Source: Mycobacterium sp. (GTDB lineage Bacteria; Actinomycetota; Actinomycetes; Mycobacteriales; Mycobacteriaceae). From it: a stretch of DNA of 34,741 nt. The stretch spans positions 1 through 34,741 of the forward strand of contig JAHFVD010000074.1 of the NCBI GenBank assembly GCA_023264735.1, read 5' to 3'. The position numbers were made by a program, and so were the translations under genes. The notes below the pieces were generated by a model, which was given only the letters and a program-made list of their open reading frames with translations, made no database searches and was not told the DNA's origin. This document shows positions 6,660-14,971 of this stretch, piece after piece (positions within the stretch are counted from its first letter, which is position 1; every line of letters begins with the position of its first letter).

Positions 6660-8048
6660 GTGTCGCCGCGCCCTCGCATCCCCTCGCTGTCGCTGGCGTC
6701 GGCGCTCGCCGTCGGGTTGTGCGCGGCCACCGGCATCGCCGCGCCGCAAGCCAACGCGGATCCGTGCGAGGGTGCTTCTGCCGCAGCACAACCCGCCGCG
6801 AACCAGGCCTTCCAGATTCCGAACCCGTCGGCGATCGCACCCTTCGACCGCCCGATCGGGCACAAGCCCGTCGGCACCAACGACCAGGCGCCACTTCCGG
6901 CGCTGGGCAAGCTCCTCATCAACGCGTTGATGCCCAACGCGGGGCAGGTGCAGAAGCAGGCCGCGGTTGCGCCGTCGCCCAAGCCGGCGCCCGCTCAGCC
7001 CGCGCCGGCGCCGGCCGCGGCTGCGCCGTCCACCGCACCACCGGGCACGTCGGTCGTCGGCTGGGTCACCGGGCCGGACAGCCCGAACCAGACCATTCAG
7101 AAATTCGCCATCACCGGTACCGACCTCGGAATCATGTGGGACAACGGCGATCCCACCCACCGCCAGGTCCTGATGGCGTTCGGCGACACGAATGGCTTCT
7201 GCCAGATCCCCGGCAAGCAGTGGCGGTACAACACGCTGATGCGCAGCACCGACGGCTCGCTGGCCAACACCGTCGCGGTTCCCGACGGTGCCGTCGGCAA
7301 CAAGTACTCCGGGTCGCCGGTGTGGCGGGCCGGCATCGCCAAACAGGTCGTCAACAGCATCAACGCCGCGCCGGCAGAGACGGGCATCATTCCCACCTCT
7401 GGCGTCGCGGTCGGTCCGAACCAATTCATGAACTTCATGTCCATCAAGAGCTGGGACAACTACGGCGCCTGGACCACGAACTACTCGGCGATCGCGACGT
7501 CGACCGACAACGGCGAGACGTGGGGGGTCTACCCCGGCACCGTGCGCCAACCGACGAACGGCAATGAGAAGTTCCAGATGGGCGCGTTCCTCAAGCCGGG
7601 GCCGGGCGATCCGTACATGTACTCGTTCGGAACCCCCAACGGCCGGGGCGGGGCTGCCTATGTGGCTCGGGTGTCCCCGGGACTCATCCCGGACCTGACG
7701 AAGTACGAGTATTGGAACGCTGACAGCAACTCCTGGGTGCCAGGCAGTCCGGCGGCGGCCACGCCCGTCATCCCGGGTCCGGTCGGCGAGATGTCGGCGC
7801 AATTCAACAACTATCTCAAGCAGTACCTGGTGCTGTACTGCAACGGCAACAACGACGTGGTGATGCGGACTGCACCGGCGCCGCAGGGGCCGTGGGGCCC
7901 CGAGCAGATGTTGGTGTCCTCGATGCAGATCCCCGGCGGCATCTACGCGCCGTTCCTGCATCCGTGGTCGACGGGCCGCGAGCTGTACTACAACCTGTCG
8001 CTGTGGTCGGCCTACAACGTAATGCTCATGCATACTGTGCTCCCCTAG
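6660..8048 (+). CDS. exported DUF4185 domain-containing protein
   Basis: 462 residues from the GTG at 6660, supported by AAAGG at 6648-6652. An open frame extends further upstream but lacks a ribosome site and a coding-like sequence. Residues 1-33 are a signal peptide ending ANA before DPCEG. A Pro/Ala-rich linker occupies about 101-129. The remaining ~330 residues match the mycobacterial DUF4185 proteins, a beta-propeller-like fold with recurring Ser/Asp-box-like strands such as STDNGETWGVYPGT and YSGSPVW. Related domains are found in sialidase/glycosidase-like proteins, but no catalytic set can be named. It is probably a secreted or cell-wall protein. Single gene, divergent from the lipoprotein gene across 174 bases that hold its promoter. 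Confidence 0.85.
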   Translation: MSPRPRIPSLSLASALAVGLCAATGIAAPQANADPCEGASAAAQPAANQAFQIPNPSAIAPFDRPIGHKPVGTNDQAPLPALGKLLINALMPNAGQVQKQAAVAPSPKPAPAQPAPAPAAAAPSTAPPGTSVVGWVTGPDSPNQTIQKFAITGTDLGIMWDNGDPTHRQVLMAFGDTNGFCQIPGKQWRYNTLMRSTDGSLANTVAVPDGAVGNKYSGSPVWRAGIAKQVVNSINAAPAETGIIPTSGVAVGPNQFMNFMSIKSWDNYGAWTTNYSAIATSTDNGETWGVYPGTVRQPTNGNEKFQMGAFLKPGPGDPYMYSFGTPNGRGGAAYVARVSPGLIPDLTKYEYWNADSNSWVPGSPAAATPVIPGPVGEMSAQFNNYLKQYLVLYCNGNNDVVMRTAPAPQGPWGPEQMLVSSMQIPGGIYAPFLHPWSTGRELYYNLSLWSAYNVMLMHTVLP

Positions 8049-8095
8049 CGGACCAATTACTCCCCTAACAGCTCAGCGGTGGGACACTCAGCGGT

Positions 8096-8923
8096 ATGGA
8101 AGACACCAGCAACCCACGTGTCGAAGACTCCATCCCGACCGACGTGCTGGATGGGACCGAGACCGAACAGGCGGCCGAGATCGTCGTTGACGCCGCCATC
8201 CGCAACACCATGTCGCCCTCAGCCCTGGGCCGGATCCTGGTCGACGCCGGCCGCAGCGTCGCCGACGAAGATGACCTCCTGACGCTGCTACAGCATGTCG
8301 CGGGTATCGCCCAGGAGGCCGTCGACGGCGCCGACTACACGGGAATCACGATCGATTTCGGCGGACTGACCTATACCGCGGTGCATACCGACGAGCAGAC
8401 CCTGCGCGTCGACAGCGAGCAGTACGAGGCCGGCGAAGGCCCGTGCCTGCACGCCGCGCGGACCCGCACGATCGTGCTACTGGATTCCGAACAGGCGATG
8501 GCCCGCTGGCCACGCTTCGCCGCCGGCGCCCGCGACGAGGGCATCAACAGCTTCCTGGCTGCGCCGCTGTTCACCGACGACCAGACGCTCGGGTCGTTCA
8601 ATCTCTACGGACGATCGCAGCACGCCTTCGACAGCCTTGACGCCGAGATCCTCGATTTGTTGACCACCGCGGTGTCGCGGGCGATCGGGGACTTCGCCCG
8701 GTTCAAATCCGCGAAGGACACGGCGGAGTCGATCCAGCGGGTGCTGCAGACTCGAGCGCCGATCGAGCAAGCCAAGGGTGTGCTGATGGCCATGCGCGGA
8801 ATCGACGCCGACGAAGCGTTCGACGTCCTGCGGGTACAGAGTCAGGAGACGAACGTCCCGGTCCGGGTCCTCGCCGTCGACTTCCTGGACAAGGTGACCG
8901 GCACCAACGACGAGCAGAGCTAG
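8096..8923 (+). CDS. GAF and ANTAR domain antitermination regulator
   Basis: 275 residues. An N-terminal acidic region (1-40) precedes a GAF domain (about 60-195, with YEAGEGPCLHAARTR and APLFTDDQTLGSFNLYGRS). A short helix leads into a C-terminal ANTAR domain (about 215-265) with the conserved RAPIEQAKGVLMAMRGIDADEAF pattern. ANTAR domains bind dual-hairpin RNA near terminators to allow read-through; the GAF domain would sense a small ligand or redox state. Mycobacteria carry many such proteins, and the target RNA is not obvious here. The TAG stop lies inside the left inverted repeat of the element at 8920-9085, so the last codons may have been reset by that insertion. Confidence 0.9.
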   Translation: MEDTSNPRVEDSIPTDVLDGTETEQAAEIVVDAAIRNTMSPSALGRILVDAGRSVADEDDLLTLLQHVAGIAQEAVDGADYTGITIDFGGLTYTAVHTDEQTLRVDSEQYEAGEGPCLHAARTRTIVLLDSEQAMARWPRFAAGARDEGINSFLAAPLFTDDQTLGSFNLYGRSQHAFDSLDAEILDLLTTAVSRAIGDFARFKSAKDTAESIQRVLQTRAPIEQAKGVLMAMRGIDADEAFDVLRVQSQETNVPVRVLAVDFLDKVTGTNDEQS

Positions 8924-9085
8924 TGTCCTGAGTCGTTAATTCGCCAACCCCGGGAGTCGCCCGAATCGGCCCCCTTCACGCGCCGAGCGTGGTTGTTATC
9001 GTTGATTTTTCGTCGATCTTCCCCGACAACCCGCACGCTCGGCGGTCGGGACCACTGCGAACGAACTAATGACTCAGGATACTAG
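8920..9085. mobile_element. MITE-like element with 24-bp terminal inverted repeats and internal hairpin
   Basis: The left end 8920-8943 (CTAGTGTCCTGAGTC...) and the reverse complement of the right end 9062-9085 (CTAGTATCCTGAGTC...) agree at 21 of 24 bases. Inside, CGCCGAGCGTGGTTGT (8981-8996) pairs with the reverse complement of 9026-9044, differing only by a CG insertion, around a 29-base loop. No coding sequence is present. The ends are CTAG, compatible with a YTAR target duplication as made by some IS5-family transposases (family knowledge; the parent element is not in the window). Both convergent neighbours use the TAG within these ends as their stop codon. As a long imperfect hairpin it can also act as a bidirectional terminator. 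Confidence 0.7.
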
Positions 9086-10641
9086 AAAGTATTGACCAGC
9101 GTTCGGCGCTCGGACATCTCCCGCGACATCGTGTAGTGGTGGTAGTGCGTCGCGCATTTGACGACGGAGACGAACAGGACGCCCGCGTCCGGCCGGCTGC
9201 GCAGAATCCTCATGATGCGGCGCCGGTAGACCTTCCGCAGCTGCGGGTCTGGGACGTTCTTCATCAGCAGCAGGAACAGACCCAGCGCCCGTCCACCGTC
9301 GAGTAGCTGCGCCTTTCGCCGGCGCCACGGATGATTGCGCAGGTATGCGTTGCGGGCCCGACCGAAGTCGAATTCACGTGTGAGATAAAGGCTTTCGAGC
9401 CGATCGAAGTAGGACTCGGGCTCGTACAGTTCGCGCATCAGGCTGATATAGCCGTCGCGCAACTCGTCACGAGTCATGTTGAGCGGAATCACGTTGGTGC
9501 CGAAGGTCTGTTCGTCGTCGAGGTCGAGGCGGCCTTCGTTCTTCAAGCGCGCATGCAGTGGCGTCTTGGGAATGGCCGCGAGCATGCCGACCATCGCATG
9601 CATGATGTCGGTCTCGTTGATGAATTCGGCTTGTTCCTTGAAGATTCGGGGGTCGTCGTTGTCGAAACCGACGATCATCCCGCACCACACTTCCAGCCCG
9701 GAGTCTTGTACCTTGCGGACGCGATCGACGATCGTGTCGCCCTTCTTCACGTTCTGGTACTTCTTCGCCTCTTTCAGCGAGTCTTCGTTCGGGCTTTCGA
9801 TGCCGATGAAGACAACGGTGATGTTGGCAGCGACCATCAACTCCATGAGCTCGTCGTCTTCGGCAAGGTTCAGCGAGGCCTCGGTGAAGAACTGCAAGGG
9901 GTAACCCTCGCGCTCCTGCCAGGCGTGGACATCGGCCAGCAGCACCTTCACGGCGGCCTTGTTTCCGATCAGGTTGTCGTCGACGATGAAGCCGATTGAC
10001 AGGCCCGCCTTGCGCATCGCCTCCAGCTCTGCGATGACTTGAGCGCTCGTCTTGAGTCTGGGCTTACGGCCGAACGTGACGATGATGTCGCAGAACTCGC
10101 ATTGGAATGGGCAGCCACGGCTGAACTGGATGCTGCCGAAGACGTAGTTCTTGGTCTTGAGCAGGTCGTAGCGGGGTACCGGAACCGTCGTCATATCGGT
10201 GCGATCGGCTTGCTCGTAGCGGTACTGATGCCGGCCGTGCGCCCAGTCGTCGAGAAACTGCGGCCAGGTGGTTTCGGCTTCACCGATGAAGATGGCATCG
10301 GCGAGGCCGTCGAAGTAGTCCTCCTGCACGCTGACCCAGGGGCCGCCGACGACGACGAAAACGCCGCGGGCTTTGAGCTCGTTGAGGATCTCGCGCATGC
10401 GCTGGCGCTGAACGATCATGCCGGTCAGCCCGACGATGTCGGCCTGGGCGACCTTGTCGAAGTCGATGTCCTCGACGTTCTCGTCGATCAGCGTGACGTC
10501 ATGCTCGGCGGGGGTCAGCGCGGCCAGCAGCGGAAGGCAGGCCGTCGGAACGTTGCACTTCTTGCCGAGCAGCGGGAGGGCGTGTTCCAGGCCCCAGTAG
10601 GACACCTCGAACCGAGGATTGATGATGACAATGTTTGCCAC
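9082..10641 (-). CDS. B12-binding domain radical SAM protein
   Basis: 519 residues from the GTG at 10641, chosen because GGAG stands 9 bases upstream and the protein then begins VANIVIINPR, the first strand of a cobalamin-binding Rossmann-like domain (about 1-135). The radical SAM cluster motif is RGCPFQCEFCD with Cys177, Cys181 and Cys184. A C-terminal ~150 residues resemble the DUF4070-type extension found in HpnP/HpnJ-like class B methylases. Such enzymes bind a [4Fe-4S] cluster, S-adenosylmethionine and usually cobalamin, and methylate or rearrange unactivated carbons. HpnP-like 2-methylhopanoid synthesis is one possibility, but no hopanoid genes are nearby, so the substrate is open. The stop codon lies in the right inverted repeat of the adjacent MITE-like element. 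Confidence 0.88.
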   Translation of the reverse strand: MANIVIINPRFEVSYWGLEHALPLLGKKCNVPTACLPLLAALTPAEHDVTLIDENVEDIDFDKVAQADIVGLTGMIVQRQRMREILNELKARGVFVVVGGPWVSVQEDYFDGLADAIFIGEAETTWPQFLDDWAHGRHQYRYEQADRTDMTTVPVPRYDLLKTKNYVFGSIQFSRGCPFQCEFCDIIVTFGRKPRLKTSAQVIAELEAMRKAGLSIGFIVDDNLIGNKAAVKVLLADVHAWQEREGYPLQFFTEASLNLAEDDELMELMVAANITVVFIGIESPNEDSLKEAKKYQNVKKGDTIVDRVRKVQDSGLEVWCGMIVGFDNDDPRIFKEQAEFINETDIMHAMVGMLAAIPKTPLHARLKNEGRLDLDDEQTFGTNVIPLNMTRDELRDGYISLMRELYEPESYFDRLESLYLTREFDFGRARNAYLRNHPWRRRKAQLLDGGRALGLFLLLMKNVPDPQLRKVYRRRIMRILRSRPDAGVLFVSVVKCATHYHHYTMSREMSERRTLVNTF

Positions 10642-10858
10642 AGTCGTCTGCTCCGTACCGGACTCGTAGACGTTAGGCGGCGTTGCTTGCCAAGCGGAGC
10701 CTAGCCAACATGACCTGGCGGAACGAGTCATTCGCAAATAGTCGAGACGAGGCTCGGACGGAGTCTCTTCCGATGAGACGGTAACGCTGCCCGCTCGGTT
10801 CGGTCACGACCGTCGATCAGCCCTGCCGCATCGGCACGGACGGTGGTGTGATCGGAGT

Positions 10859-11152
10859 GTGGATGCAGTCGGAGCACTGTGCTTCCTGCTGATCGCGATC
10901 GCCGCGCTGGCCGGACTCGGTGGGTACATCGCGGGCGTCGTGCGGCAGCGGAACAGGCGCTCCGCGGGTCGCTACTTCGTGCTCGGCGTCGTCACCGGAT
11001 TCATCGGGGCCGCGGTGGTGGGTCGTCGGCTCGGGCTGGGCGCGCTGGGTCCCCTCGCCCGCAGACTCGTTCTCCCCCAACGATTGGACAATCCGCTTAC
11101 GGTCGCCGCGTTGCAGCTTCGGCGGGGCCTGAACTCGGTGCTCACCCGGTAG
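10859..11152 (+). CDS. small membrane protein, function unknown
   Basis: 97 residues from a GTG. There is a hydrophobic helix at about 5-27, a basic loop (RQRNRRSAGR), then a Gly-rich second helix at about 40-60 and a basic, amphipathic tail. No family is recognised. The start is uncertain because the only purine-rich stretch (CGGAG) is too close to the GTG. Its stop is immediately adjacent to the stop of the convergent SDR gene, with no base between them. Confidence 0.6.
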   Translation: MDAVGALCFLLIAIAALAGLGGYIAGVVRQRNRRSAGRYFVLGVVTGFIGAAVVGRRLGLGALGPLARRLVLPQRLDNPLTVAALQLRRGLNSVLTR

Positions 11153-12607
11153 CTACCAGGGGCTCGGCGAGTAGTCCTTCAGGAAGCAGCCGCGTAGATC
11201 TTCGCCCAACTCGCCCCGGACGATCGGGTCATATACGCGGGCGGCCCCGTCGACGAGGTCGAGCGGGGCATGGAAACCCTCCTCCGCGAGCCGCAACTTG
11301 GTCGGGTGCGGACGCTCGTCGGTGATCCAGCCGGTGTCGACGGCAGTCATGAGAATGCCGTCCTTCTCGAGCATCTCGCCGGCGCTGGTGCGGGTGAGCA
11401 TGTTCAGGGCGGCCTTGGCCATATTGGTGTGCGGATGCCCCGGGCCCTTGTACGCCCGGCCGAACTGACCTTCCATGGCCGACACGTTCACGACGTACTT
11501 TCGGCGGGCCGGCGACGCGGCCATCGATGCGCGTAGACGGCTCACCAGAATGAACGGTGCAGTCTGATTGCACAGCTGAACCTCGAGCAGTTCCATCGCG
11601 TCGACCTCGTCCACGCGTTGCGTCCAGCTGTTGATCGACGCGGTGTCGGGTAGCAGACCACCCGCATCAATGGCGATGCCCGCGGCGATCCGGTCCGGGG
11701 ACGCACTGCGGGCGGTCAGCGCGAGTTCGGTGACCGGCGGGCAGGAGCGAAGCGACTCGGGAGTTGATACAGCGTGCGGAGATTGGTGCTCGGCAAGGCT
11801 TCCGGCAAGCGCCGCGGGATGGGCGTCACTGACGCGGTCGAATGCGATCACGTCGACGATCTCTGGCGGCGGGGTGCGCTCACCCTCGACGAGCGCGGCA
11901 TAGGACCCGGGCGCTCGGCGCACCGTTTGTGCGGCGTTGTTGATGAGGATGTCGAGCGGGCCCTGCGCGGCCACGTTGTCCGCGAGCGCGACGACCTGAG
12001 CGGGGTCGCGCAGGTCGATACCGACGACTCGTAGCCGGTGCAACCAGTCGGCACTGTCGGACATCGCTGCGAAGCGCCGCACGGCGTCGTTCGGAAAGCG
12101 GGTGGTGATGGTCGTGTGGGCGCCATCGCGGAGCAGTCGCAGCGCGATGTACATGCCGATCTTGGCGCGGCCACCGGTGAGCAGCGCCCGCCGACCGGTG
12201 AGGTCGGTGCGGGCGTCGCGCTTGGCACGGTTGAGCGCGGCGCAGTCCGGGCAAAGTTGGTGGTAGAACGCGTCGACCACCGTGTGGTGGTTCTTGCAGA
12301 TGTAACAGGCGCGCGAGCGAATCAGCGTCCCCGCACTGGCCCCGACCATATTGGACACGAGGGGCAGACCAGCAGTTTCGTCGTCGATGCGCCCAGGGGC
12401 ACCGGTGGCCGTGGCGGCGATGACGGCCCGGTCGGCGGCCGCCACCTCGTCGCGCTTGGCGGCGCGGCGCGCTTTCTTCACCGCCTTGAACACGGCCGCC
12501 GTGGCCCGACGCACGGCAACGGCGTCAGGGTGATCGGACGGCAACGCCTCGACGTCGGCCAGCACCTGCAGGCAGGTGCGGAGCTTGTCCGGGTCGATTG
12601 CGCTCAC
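11153..12607 (-). CDS. SDR family oxidoreductase with N-terminal Cys4 zinc-ribbon-like module
   Basis: 484 residues. Residues 1-95 are mostly helical and Lys/Arg/Ala rich. Residues 101-122 contain CYIC...CPDC (Cys101, 104, 119, 122), a likely structural zinc site. From 139 on there is a Rossmann fold: ALLTGGRAKIGMY (142-153, TGxxxxG type), a D-L-R acidic/basic step at 198-200, and NNAAQT (223-228). The catalytic region reads NVSAMEGQF...YKGPGHPHTNMAK. The usual YxxxK is here TNMAK (Thr394, Lys398), with a Tyr further upstream at 386. This arrangement is conserved in a divergent SDR subgroup as far as I recall, but the catalytic tyrosine is not in the classical position. NAD(P)-dependent redox chemistry is likely; substrate unknown. 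Start GTG with weak ribosome site. Confidence 0.82.
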   Translation of the reverse strand: MSAIDPDKLRTCLQVLADVEALPSDHPDAVAVRRATAAVFKAVKKARRAAKRDEVAAADRAVIAATATGAPGRIDDETAGLPLVSNMVGASAGTLIRSRACYICKNHHTVVDAFYHQLCPDCAALNRAKRDARTDLTGRRALLTGGRAKIGMYIALRLLRDGAHTTITTRFPNDAVRRFAAMSDSADWLHRLRVVGIDLRDPAQVVALADNVAAQGPLDILINNAAQTVRRAPGSYAALVEGERTPPPEIVDVIAFDRVSDAHPAALAGSLAEHQSPHAVSTPESLRSCPPVTELALTARSASPDRIAAGIAIDAGGLLPDTASINSWTQRVDEVDAMELLEVQLCNQTAPFILVSRLRASMAASPARRKYVVNVSAMEGQFGRAYKGPGHPHTNMAKAALNMLTRTSAGEMLEKDGILMTAVDTGWITDERPHPTKLRLAEEGFHAPLDLVDGAARVYDPIVRGELGEDLRGCFLKDYSPSPW

Positions 12608-12673
12608 CGCGGAAGAATACGGCGCTATTCACGCAAGTCCCGAATCGAGAAGCAGGACGGCGACGGGCGCAGG

Positions 12674-13636
12674 TCAGCGGACCTCGGCGGCCAACGGGGT
12701 TTGAGCCGACGGTGAGGCCGGCGCGGTCGTTGCGGGGGTAGGTCCGACGGTGGACGGGCCAGGCCCCGGAGCCTGCGGACCGTACGCCGGCGTCTCGGCG
12801 GTGTATCCGGTCGACGGGCCGTGCATCGCGGTGTCCGGTTCGGAGCCCATGATCGCGGGGCCATACCCCGTCGTCGCCGAGCCATATCCCGGCGGCGGCC
12901 CATAACCGGGCATGTGCTGGGCGTATCCAGCCAGCAGCTTGGCTGCGACGAAAGCCGCCGCCTGGTCGGTGTAGCCGGGCACGTACCCCTGGGTGTGACC
13001 GCTCCATTCGTTGCCCGGACCCGCGTGGCAGATCGGGTCGGCCGGGTTGCACAGGTCGATCGCCTTGGATCCCAGCAATGTGCTCGTCGTCGGCAGGGCC
13101 TGGCCCGTGCGGGTGGCCACGTCGCCGAAGGTCGCAACGGCTGCGATGTTGTTCACGTACTGCGGCGGCACCGGATCGCCCCAGGGGATGCCACCCACCG
13201 GAATGCCGGCCACGATGTCCATCACGCTCGCGCCTTGCGAGTAGCCCCCCAGGACGATCTTCGTGTCGGGGCAGGCCGCCACCGTGGACTTGATGTGGGC
13301 AATCGCGTCTTTGGCGCCGTCGCCACCGTGCAGCTGCAGCTTGCTGGCCTTGTAGTTCACCGCATAGGTGTCGATGTTCAGACCACCGGTCTGCTTACGC
13401 AGCGCGTCGACGAACCCATCGCCGACCCGGCCCATCCCGGCTGGTTCATCGGTGCCGCGCGCGAAGATGACCTCCGCGTCCGCGCAGTCGGCGGCCGAGG
13501 CTACCGGTAGGGCGGCTGAGACGACGAGCGGGGCACCGACGGATAGCAGTGCTGAGGCGGCAAGCCCGGCCCAGCGCCTTGCTGACCGGCCGCTGCCCGC
13601 GCGAGGGCCAGGTGTGCCGCTAGACAACATGCTCAT
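12674..13636 (-). CDS. cutinase family hydrolase (CULP-like) with low-complexity tail
   Basis: 320 residues from the ATG at 13636; an upstream in-frame ATG at 13684 would add 16 residues unlike a signal peptide. Residues about 20-48 are a long signal sequence ending ASA before ADCADAEVIFARGT, the typical mature cutinase start. Catalytic triad: Ser133 in GGYSQG, Asp200 in CNPADPICH, and His214 in EWSGHTQGY, with the two conserved disulfides. Family enzymes are secreted esterases/phospholipases acting on medium- to long-chain acyl esters and cell-wall lipids. The last ~80 residues are a Pro/Gly/Tyr/Thr-rich tail with repeated GYGP-type motifs, probably wall-associated or unstructured. Single gene. 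Confidence 0.9.
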   Translation of the reverse strand: MSMLSSGTPGPRAGSGRSARRWAGLAASALLSVGAPLVVSAALPVASAADCADAEVIFARGTDEPAGMGRVGDGFVDALRKQTGGLNIDTYAVNYKASKLQLHGGDGAKDAIAHIKSTVAACPDTKIVLGGYSQGASVMDIVAGIPVGGIPWGDPVPPQYVNNIAAVATFGDVATRTGQALPTTSTLLGSKAIDLCNPADPICHAGPGNEWSGHTQGYVPGYTDQAAAFVAAKLLAGYAQHMPGYGPPPGYGSATTGYGPAIMGSEPDTAMHGPSTGYTAETPAYGPQAPGPGPSTVGPTPATTAPASPSAQTPLAAEVR

Positions 13637-13744
13637 CTGTGCCCCACATCGTGGGCGGGCAAACGTCTGTGACGCGTTCCACACTCACGAGGCCCAGGAA
13701 TTTAGAGTGGTCGACTACGCACGACAGGTAGACCCTGCACTACC

Positions 13745-13750
13745 TACGCT
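13745..13750 (+). promoter_or_regulatory. -10 element (TACGCT) for a probably leaderless transcript
   Basis: TACGCT fits the mycobacterial TANNNT -10 pattern and ends 6 bases before the GTG at 13757. This is the spacing expected if transcription starts at the first base of the start codon. There is no Shine-Dalgarno sequence before that codon. Confidence 0.45.
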
Positions 13751-13756
13751 CGCCCC

Positions 13757-13975
13757 GTGACCGTGCCAGATGCCGCAATATTGATCGTGGGTGCGGTGTG
13801 CCTGATCGCGGCGATGTACGTGTGGATGATCCGTTCCAACCGCCGCCATCACCGCCAGGTAGAACACCGCCGGCAAGCGTGGAATACGCGCATCCCGGAC
13901 GACGAAGCGAACTTCTTGCTCGAGTCGGAGCTCGCGGAATGGATCAGAGCCGAGCGTGAGGAGAGACTGCGGTGA
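13757..13975 (+). CDS. small single-pass membrane protein
   Basis: 72 residues. A hydrophobic N-terminal helix (about 5-25) is followed by a highly basic segment (RSNRRHHRQVEHRR) and an acidic, helical C-terminus (DDEANFLLESELAEWIRAERE). The positive charge after the helix predicts an N-out/C-in orientation. No known family is recognised. The gene overlaps the next one by 4 bases (GTGA), so the two form a coupled pair. Likely leaderless start at GTG. Confidence 0.7.
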   Translation: MTVPDAAILIVGAVCLIAAMYVWMIRSNRRHHRQVEHRRQAWNTRIPDDEANFLLESELAEWIRAEREERLR

Positions 13976-14226
13976 CGGCCACGAGTGAGCGCGATCGTGC
14001 GTGGAACACGCTCTACGACGAGGTGAAGAGCCGCCTGGACGGCGTGAAGCTCGACGGGCCGTGGGAGACGCGGCTGCGCAGCGCGATTGAGGAGGTGGAC
14101 GATCCCGTCGACCTGGTCGTTCGGCTAACCGGTTATAGCGCTGGCCTGGCAATGCGCGGTCGCGACAACGAATTCGTCCAACAGAAGATCGATGACGCGC
14201 TCGCCCTCTTTGTGAAGTACGGATAG
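13972..14226 (+). CDS. small hypothetical protein coupled to the preceding membrane protein
   Basis: 84 residues, soluble and probably all-helical (SERDRAWNTLYDEVKSRLDG... DNEFVQQKIDDALALFVKYG). The GTG start lies within the stop of the preceding gene (4-base overlap), indicating translational coupling. It has no cysteine and no recognised motif. With its neighbour it may form a small membrane-associated complex, but this is inference from operon structure only. Confidence 0.7.
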   Translation: MTATSERDRAWNTLYDEVKSRLDGVKLDGPWETRLRSAIEEVDDPVDLVVRLTGYSAGLAMRGRDNEFVQQKIDDALALFVKYG

Positions 14227-14245
14227 CCCGTCGCTCCTGAATTCC

Positions 14246-14290
14246 TTGACGGGGTACGACCCGAGGCCGTAACTTGTTGGTCAACAAGTT
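14246..14290 (+). promoter_or_regulatory. promoter with overlapping TetR operator palindrome
   Basis: A perfect 20-base palindrome, AACTTGTTG-gt-CAACAAGTT (14271-14290), lies upstream of the TetR gene. TTGACG (14246-14251) and TAACTT (14270-14275), 18 bases apart, form a good promoter whose -10 lies inside the left arm. This geometry predicts autorepression of the TetR-VOC-CMD-MBL operon. Confidence 0.7.
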
Positions 14291-14314
14291 AGTTACTTGC
14301 CGAGAGGGCTTCTG

Positions 14315-14971
14315 GTGGCGAACACGATGTCGGTGCCGATCGGCGGCAACCCGCGCACCCAGGAAGTCCGGCGAGCCGAAGCCGAAAGCCGGCTCATCGC
14401 CGCGGCCGCCGACCTGGTCGGCGAAGTCGGACCCGCCAGAGTCACCCTTGCCAACGTCGGCGAACGGGCCGGCTACAGCCGCGGATTGGCGACCCATCAC
14501 TTCGGCTCCAAAGGTGCGTTGATGCAGCGGCTGGTCGAGACGGTGACCCGCCAGTTCCGCGACGCGATGTTCAATCAAGGCGAATCCGACGACCCCGTCA
14601 CCGAACTGCGGACGCTGATCGGGATCTACTTCGAGGTGGTGGCCAACCTTCAGCCCGTCAACCGGGCACGGCTCGTGCTGTGGGCCGACGCCGTCGCCAA
14701 CCCGGCCGGAGACACCCGCACAACAATGGTCGCCGCCGACCGAGAGTTCCGGGAAGAGGTCGAGAAGCGCATCGCGGTCGCGGTAAGTGCCGGCTTGGCG
14801 CCCAAGACAATTCATCCTCAGGGTTTGGCCACCGTCGTCGTCGCCCTGTTACGCGGGGTGGCACTGCAATCACTCATCGATGACGACGTCGACCTCGACG
14901 CCGCCCGACGCGAAGTCGACGCCCTCCTCATCCACCGCTTCAGCACCGAACAGGAAGTAGATCGATCATGA
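14315..14971 (+). CDS. TetR family transcriptional regulator
   Basis: 218 residues from the GTG at 14315, supported by GAGAGGG 6 bases upstream; a TTG at 14297 is the alternative. Residues about 24-70 carry the TetR helix-turn-helix (RLIAAAADLVGEVGPARVTLANVGERAGYSRGLATHHFGSKGALM). The remainder is an all-helical ligand/dimer domain, including an LVLWADAVAN segment seen in several mycobacterial members. It is the first gene of an operon and overlaps the VOC gene by 4 bases (ATGA). A perfect palindrome overlapping its promoter is the probable binding site. The inducer is unknown and may be the substrate of the downstream enzymes. Confidence 0.9.
   Translation: MANTMSVPIGGNPRTQEVRRAEAESRLIAAAADLVGEVGPARVTLANVGERAGYSRGLATHHFGSKGALMQRLVETVTRQFRDAMFNQGESDDPVTELRTLIGIYFEVVANLQPVNRARLVLWADAVANPAGDTRTTMVAADREFREEVEKRIAVAVSAGLAPKTIHPQGLATVVVALLRGVALQSLIDDDVDLDAARREVDALLIHRFSTEQEVDRS

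Noticed and set aside
6627..8033. 468-residue open frame on the minus strand opposite the DUF4185 gene
   Set aside because: Arg-rich composition typical of GC-rich antisense frames; the plus-strand protein has a signal peptide and a known domain.
13715..14815. 366-residue minus-strand frame across the small gene pair and TetR gene
   Set aside because: It crosses two short genes with overlap signals and a perfect operator palindrome; its composition is non-coding-like.
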